From Tetradesmus obliquus (taxonomy: Eukaryota > Chlorophyta > Chlorophyceae > Sphaeropleales > Scenedesmaceae), in the NCBI GenBank assembly GCA_030272155.1, contig CP126192.1:4064501-4128500 (forward strand): 64,000 nt of DNA, in the 5' to 3' direction. A program made the translations under genes and the position numbers. Below are positions 59,146 to 64,000 of the stretch, one piece after another (the stretch's first letter is position 1; every line of letters begins with the position of its first letter). The notes beneath the pieces are model-generated. The model was not told the origin of the DNA and ran no database searches. It saw only the letters and a program-made list of their open reading frames with translations.

Positions 59146-62100
59146 ATGGAACTGAAAATCAGGACGCTCAAGGGGTCGTGCGTCTTGCTGGTCGATCCAA
59201 ACTTAACTAAGACAGTCGGCCAGCTGCAGGAGCTGCTGCACCAGCAACACAAGGGTGATCGACTTGACATCCCTCAGGCAGAGCACCAGCGACTGGTGCG
59301 TGTAGTTTTCGATGCTGCAGCTGCAACAGACCCAACTTGACACTTGTTGCTATGCGTTGATTTTTTCTTCTCCTTGTCCAGCCACGTTCGGCACTGGCCA
59401 GGGATGAACCACATGTCTAGGTCCACAAGCTGTGCTGTGTTGTGCAGGTGTTCAAGCAGGCTGTGCTTCCAGCAAATGCAGCACTGCAGCAAGCTGGTAT
59501 CTCCAATGGCGACCAACTGGTGCTATTGGTACCCAGGAAGCTGCAGCAGCCACCTCCACCGCAGATATTGCCGGTGCGTGGAACCGCTCTGGGATACAGC
59601 ACTTGGCCAGGTCATGCATGAAGCAAGCAGCACCGTCAACTGGCGTTGTCTGATCTGTGTTACCTTTTGACTGCTGAATTTGTTGTAGAAGCAGTATGCT
59701 GGTGCACACATCAGTGCATACACATTCATTACAGCGTCTTGCCTGCTGCACAATGTCTGCAACACGCAGGCTCCAGATGCAGCAGCCATCCGCGCAGCAA
59801 TCACAGACGAGGCCCGCCAGCAAGGCCTCGAGCACACGCTGCGCGAGGAGCGGCCGCCAGCAGCCCCGCAGCGCCGCAGCATCATGCTGCCACCGGAGCT
59901 GCTAGGCCAAGTGGATGGGGAGCTGCTGCAGCTGCTGGAGCAGGCACTGTCAGGGGCAGGCGGCAACATCCTGCAAGGGCTGCGCCTGAGCGGCAGCGGC
60001 GACGGCAGCCAGGGGCAGCAGGCGCAAGAGGAGGAAGAGGAGGAGGGAGAGGTGAGCAGGGCAGGCAGCTTATGGGGCATAGGTGCCGATGTGAAGCAGT
60101 TGCGGAGTATGGGGGTGGGCCAGTGGTGCTGCACATGGGCGCAGCAGCAGCAGCAGTGGCAAGGCGCCGGCCGGCGCAATGGTGCTGATGACAAGGTGTC
60201 AGTGCGCAGTCTGCTGCCTGGTTGCTACCCCAGCCACAGTGAAGACCTCAACGCGGATTGGTACGTTGCTGCATGTCGTGTACTGAAGCAGTGTCGGGCT
60301 TGGCTTGCATTGCTGCTGTACAGGAGGGGGACATCCAGCCGCCAGAGCCCTCAGCAGGCCACATGGCTCAGCTAGCTGACATGGGCTTTAGTGAAGCCCT
60401 GGCCCGCAAGGCGCTGCAGCTAACACGCGACAACGTGGAGCTTGCGCTGGAGTGGCTGCTACAGCATGGTGAAGAACCTGGCGCAGCAGACCCGCCCACG
60501 CAGGAGCAGCTGCGAGCAGTGTACGGCAGGCGGCGGCGGCGAGCTGCGGGCGCTGCTGCGGGTGCTGGCGCTGCTGCAGCAGCAGGAGCGCCAGTGGAGG
60601 CTGTGCTGAGCCAGCTCACAGATATGGTGAGGACTAGGAACGTTTGTGAGGCAGTGCCAACACTCAGTGGCTGCTGAACATCCGCATGCTGCCATTTACA
60701 ACCAGAGCCACAACGCCATCCGCTGCGTCCACGGCGCGCGCAAGCATGATGGAGCATTGCTTTGACCCCTGAACAACTGTCCAAATCTCCATATTCCATG
60801 GTTGTCCAATGCAGCGTAACTCTGAACTGCAACAGATTTGCACCAGCACCTTCTCACGCCAAAACCATGTGCAGCTGTTGTGGTATTTGCTCATGTTGCA
60901 CGAGTCATCTAGTGTCTCAGGTGGCACGAGTCACCTGACTCACCACATGAGTCGCGTATTGTCCTAGGTGATTGACTGCATAAATCACGTCGTGTCCAGG
61001 TGACTCACACTGTGTCCTGCATGTTGGTTGCCGCTATTTCTGATTGCTCAATCACCAGACCTTCCTGAAAGCATGACATGTTGATGCAACATCTGCTGGT
61101 GCTTTGACCTGTCCTGCAGGGCTTTGAAGCTGCTGCAGCACAGCAAGCTCTTGCCCGTGTAGGTCCCAATCTGGACCTGGCAGTCACGCTGCTGCTGGGG
61201 CAGGGCCTCTCTGCAGCCATGGCCAGCGCCAGAGGCAGCGGCGACGACAGCAGGGACGAGGAGCCTGCAGCCGCAGCAGGTGATGCAGCAGCAGCGGCGG
61301 CAGATGGAGCAGCAGCAGAGGCAGCGCAGCATGATGAGGATGATGAGATGGCTGAGCTGCTGGACGATGATGAAGAGGAAGAGGTGAGGAAGGCTGGGGT
61401 AACACGGGGCTTGCGGTTGCAATATGGTGATACGCTGCTCATGTGGCTGTGGTGACTCATGAAAGTGGCGTCTCATCACAATGTTGCCTGTTAGCGCAGC
61501 CACCTGCTCAACCTGCTTGCTGGCTTATGTTTAACGATCCTGGCAATGGCTGTGCGCTGCTTGCCTTGTGCTGTATTGTTCTGCAGGAGTATGAGGATGC
61601 TGCTGAGGATGAGTACGTCAGTGAATATGAAGACACAGATGTTGATGCAGACGATGAGGAGGGGCCTGCACTGCCGCTGCACCTAGAGCAAGCATTAGGT
61701 AATGATGAAGTTTGAATGCCATGTAACAAGCCTGCCTGAGATGCAATCAGCCACTACATGTGCTCTTTTGGCAGCTGCAGGGGAAGGTAGCGGCGCCAGA
61801 TGGAAGTATGCTTGCAGGAAAGCACTGGCACATGCGCAGCTGCTCTAGCACCTCATTACTTGCTTTTTGGTGCTGATAATGCTGTTATTGTGCCTCTCAA
61901 ACAGCCAGTCAATCCTTGCACGCCACCCTGCAAGGCTCCTCTCCTTTCACATCCTCATTCACCACCATCACAGCTCATGCGATTACTGCTCACCGTTCAC
62001 CGCTGCAGGCACCATGGGCAGCATGGACCTCCAAGGGCTGGGCTCCTCAGACATGGAGCAGCTCCTGCAAGGTGTGGCCATACAAGACCTAGTGGGCAAC

Positions 62101-62274
62101 CAGCTGCTGATGTCTGGGGGCATGGAAGGGGGCATGGGTGGTATGGCAGGGCCCCAGGGGGCGCTGCTGCGGCTCATGGAGGCCCCTGGGCTGCTGCAGC
62201 AAATGTTTGCTGGCTTGCAGGACCCAGCGGCTGCAGGACAGCAGCAGGAGGCGCAGGGTCAACCTGATGGCGGG

Positions 62275-62306
<32 letters not shown>

Positions 62307-62424
62307 AGCTCAGAGTGTAGCAGGGGAGCAGGAAGCAGCTGGAGAGGGCCGGTTGCAGCAGCAGCAGTGGGAGGGAGGCGAGCAGCCTGAGGCTCAGGCT
62401 GATGATGCGTCCGGCTGTAGCTGA
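59146..62424 (+). CDS. UBL-UBA domain protein, UBAC1 (KPC2)-like
   Basis: Seven exons, 59146-59295, 59448-59573, 59770-60051, 60324-60626, 61120-61383, 61587-61698 and 62009-62424, encode 550 aa. The N-terminal ~90 residues form a ubiquitin-like domain (MELKIRTLKGSCVLLVDP, KTVGQLQELL, then AGISNGDQLVLLVP). Two UBA domains follow: LADMGFSEALARKALQL with ALEWLLQHGEEP, and LTDMGFEAAAAQQALARVG with DLAVTLLLGQG, each starting with the MGF ubiquitin-binding loop. The order UBL-UBA-UBA and the C-terminal LLM/LLRLMEAPGLLQQ helices resemble UBAC1/KPC2, a partner of the KPC1 ubiquitin ligase and proteasome. Acidic Glu/Asp stretches and a Gln-rich tail separate or end the domains. It likely delivers ubiquitylated substrates, which is inference from the family. 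Confidence 0.8.
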
Positions 62425-62533
62425 GCTTGCACCAGTGGCACGCGCTGTTTATCTGAGGCGCTGCAAAGAGTGTGCGTGCTGCGACACCCATGCTTGGCAT
62501 GTACATTATTGTGCAGAGTGGTGATGGCAGCGC

Positions 62534-62538
62534 TGTAA
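62534..62538 (+). terminator. Poly(A) signal TGTAA for the UBL-UBA gene
   Basis: TGTAA 110 nt after the stop. Confidence 0.55.
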
Positions 62539-63651
62539 TTGGTTGCTGCAAATGCTACGCACTGCTTGTTTGCGGCCCTGCAATGCCTTCAAGGCGGCTT
62601 GCTTTTCTGTTCCTAATGCTCAGCATGGCCGCAGTGGCATATGTCCGCACATCTGATGCTTGCGCCGCACAGGCGTGGCTGTGCTTATGACACTATGCAA
62701 TGTGCTGCACTGTGGCCTGTCTTTCTCAAGCCGCACATAGTAGCTGCATCTGGACTAGCTCGGCTGCAGTGTTCAGCCTCTTGTGGCTTGTCATTGCCGT
62801 TGCCAACGTATTGTGCTGTAGTACGGCACTGTGACACCACGCCACCCTCCATGTGTAATGGCAGCAGCAATTATTGACGTGTATGTGACACGGTGGCGTC
62901 GCGGCAGCCTTGCACATGTGAGCTTTCTTTCTTGGGCGCGACAGTCTTGATGATAATGATCCTGATAGCACGGCACCTTAGACAGCAGGTTCGCTGAGCT
63001 AGTGGTACTACCAGTGACTGGGCACAAGCGTAGGATATGAGTGATCAAGATCTATAGGCGGTAGTTGCCACACCGGTTGCGTAAGGCGCATGTCCAGCAT
63101 TACAATCACTTCTAGAGCCATCACCTCAACGCACTGTCTGCCATGACGACCACACTTTCAAAACCGCAACGCACCATATGGTGCAGTGTGACTGTAGTAT
63201 CCGTGCCATTGCCATCATGGCAGGATGAATCACATGATGTAAGCGCCACAAAGCCGGCCTGACACGCATGCTAGGTCGACACCAAATAGTGCGCAACAAA
63301 CCTGACACAGTGCTCCGAGCGGGCGTGCCTGTCGCTTTGCAGCCGTTGCGGCTTGGATGACGCCAACATGCCTCAAGTAGTGAACTGCCTGTCATGTTGC
63401 GATGCCTGCTGAAGTACACACTCTACTCTGCCCGCACACTCTCTCTCACGTGCTGCCTGCGTGCCCTTCCTCGGACACAACCCGCCCCTCCCACACCGCC
63501 CCCAAGCACCTCCCACCACCAACCCAGCCCCGCCCTGCCATCCCCGCCCACTCCGAAACGTGCAGCCCCGCCTGCCACCCCCACCCCCAACTCTGTCATG
63601 CTGCAGCACCCTGCTGTTGCTCGCTGTTATCCATGCCACATCCACCACACT
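62539..63651. other. Convergent intergenic region
   Basis: No conserved coding sequence. 63470-63600 is a C-rich, purine-poor tract just downstream of the TIC40-like stop and probably part of its 3' UTR. Confidence 0.4.
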
Positions 63652-63870
63652 TTACTTCTGCGCCGGCATGCCTGGCATGCCTGGCATTCCCGGCATGCCC
63701 TGGCCCTGCATCTGCGGCGCGAAGATCTCCGTGACCTTCTCCAGCACCGCCATGACCTCCTTGTCGTCCTGGTACTTGGTGATGTTCATGGGGTTCTGGC
63801 TGATGTCGAAGATGGCTTGCTGCACCTTGGGGTTGGAGAAGCCGGCTGCAAGGTCGGGCGTGGCCAGCAC
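63652..63870 (-). CDS. TIC40-like protein, last exon (partial)
   Basis: The last exon begins after a CAG acceptor at 63870 and ends at TAA (63652-63654). It encodes an STI1/NP-rich domain close to the C-terminus of chloroplast TIC40: TPDLAAGFSNPKVQQAIFD, then SQNPMNITKYQDDKEVMAVL and EKVTEIFAPQ, followed by a GMPGMPGMPGMP tail. TIC40 is an inner-envelope co-chaperone that, through this domain, stimulates the HSP93/ClpC motor during protein import. HIP/STI1 co-chaperones share the domain, but the NPMNI(T/M)KYQ(N/D)DKEVM block fits TIC40 best. The rest of the gene lies beyond the right edge. Confidence 0.75.
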   Translation of the reverse strand: MLATPDLAAGFSNPKVQQAIFDISQNPMNITKYQDDKEVMAVLEKVTEIFAPQMQGQGMPGMPGMPGMPAQK

Positions 63871-64000
63871 CTGCAGACAGAGGGAAAGATAGGCCCGTCA
63901 GATCCAGTGTTGGCGGGATTGCCAGTCAGATTGCTGGTCATGTGTTGCAATGTGGTGGTGATGCAGCGTTAGACTGCAAACTCCAAACATGCATTAGCAA

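Overview
The window looks like nuclear DNA of a chlorophyte green alga. I would guess the Sphaeropleales/Chlamydomonadales group, but the species cannot be fixed from sequence alone. The reasons are: intron-dense genes with GT-AG introns, several short enough to check phase by phase; TGTAA-type poly(A) signals after stop codons; pervasive CAG/CTG/GCA repeats giving poly-Ser, poly-Ala and poly-Gln; and typical algal or plastid proteins (TIC40/STI1 C-terminus, expansin-like protein, ZFWD-like WD40 protein, mTERF-like protein, PHO4-type phosphate symporter). All exon joins below were derived by hand from conserved protein blocks, GT-AG borders and phase. For most genes the summed exon length is divisible by three.

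Layout. 1-8130 is repeat territory. It holds an inverted repeat with ~1.02 kb, ~99% identical arms (1109-2130 and 3804-4574 + 7683-7934), each carrying a tRNA-Lys(CTT). The right arm is split by a 3,096-bp insertion (4575-7670) bordered by a 12-bp target duplication. The uninterrupted left arm preserves the empty site. The insertion is a dimer of two ~1.5 kb, >99% identical units with a third copy of the target sequence between them.

9103-10665 (-) is TIM17, and 11316-13154 (+) is a STEEP1/UPF0235 fusion protein. 14205-20786 (+) is a UPF1-like (SMUBP2-type) SF1 helicase, 21398-24152 (-) a secreted bicupin (oxalate-decarboxylase-like), and 25401-30053 (+) an mTERF-like protein. 31406-36940 (-) is a 14-exon Na+/phosphate symporter, 37336-38370 (+) a small type I membrane protein, and 39524-44388 (-) an RGG-WD40 protein. 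45402-47885 (-) is a plastid CPBP-like membrane protein without two catalytic residues, and 49478-52927 (-) a 1,006-residue low-complexity coiled-coil protein. 53280-54206 (+) is a TenI-like protein, 55943-58634 (-) an expansin-like secreted protein, 59146-62424 (+) a UBL-UBA (UBAC1-like) protein, and 63652-63870 (-) the last exon of a TIC40-like protein.

The genes do not form a pathway. Shared themes are organelle biogenesis (TIM17, TIC40, mTERF, CPBP), ubiquitin and protein quality control, phosphate uptake, and wall or secreted proteins. Five neighbouring pairs are divergent and may share promoters. The most unusual genome-level signals are the tRNA inverted repeat with its dimeric insertion, repeated duplication of exon edges into neighbouring introns, and (CTG)nCAG tracts serving as intron 3' ends.
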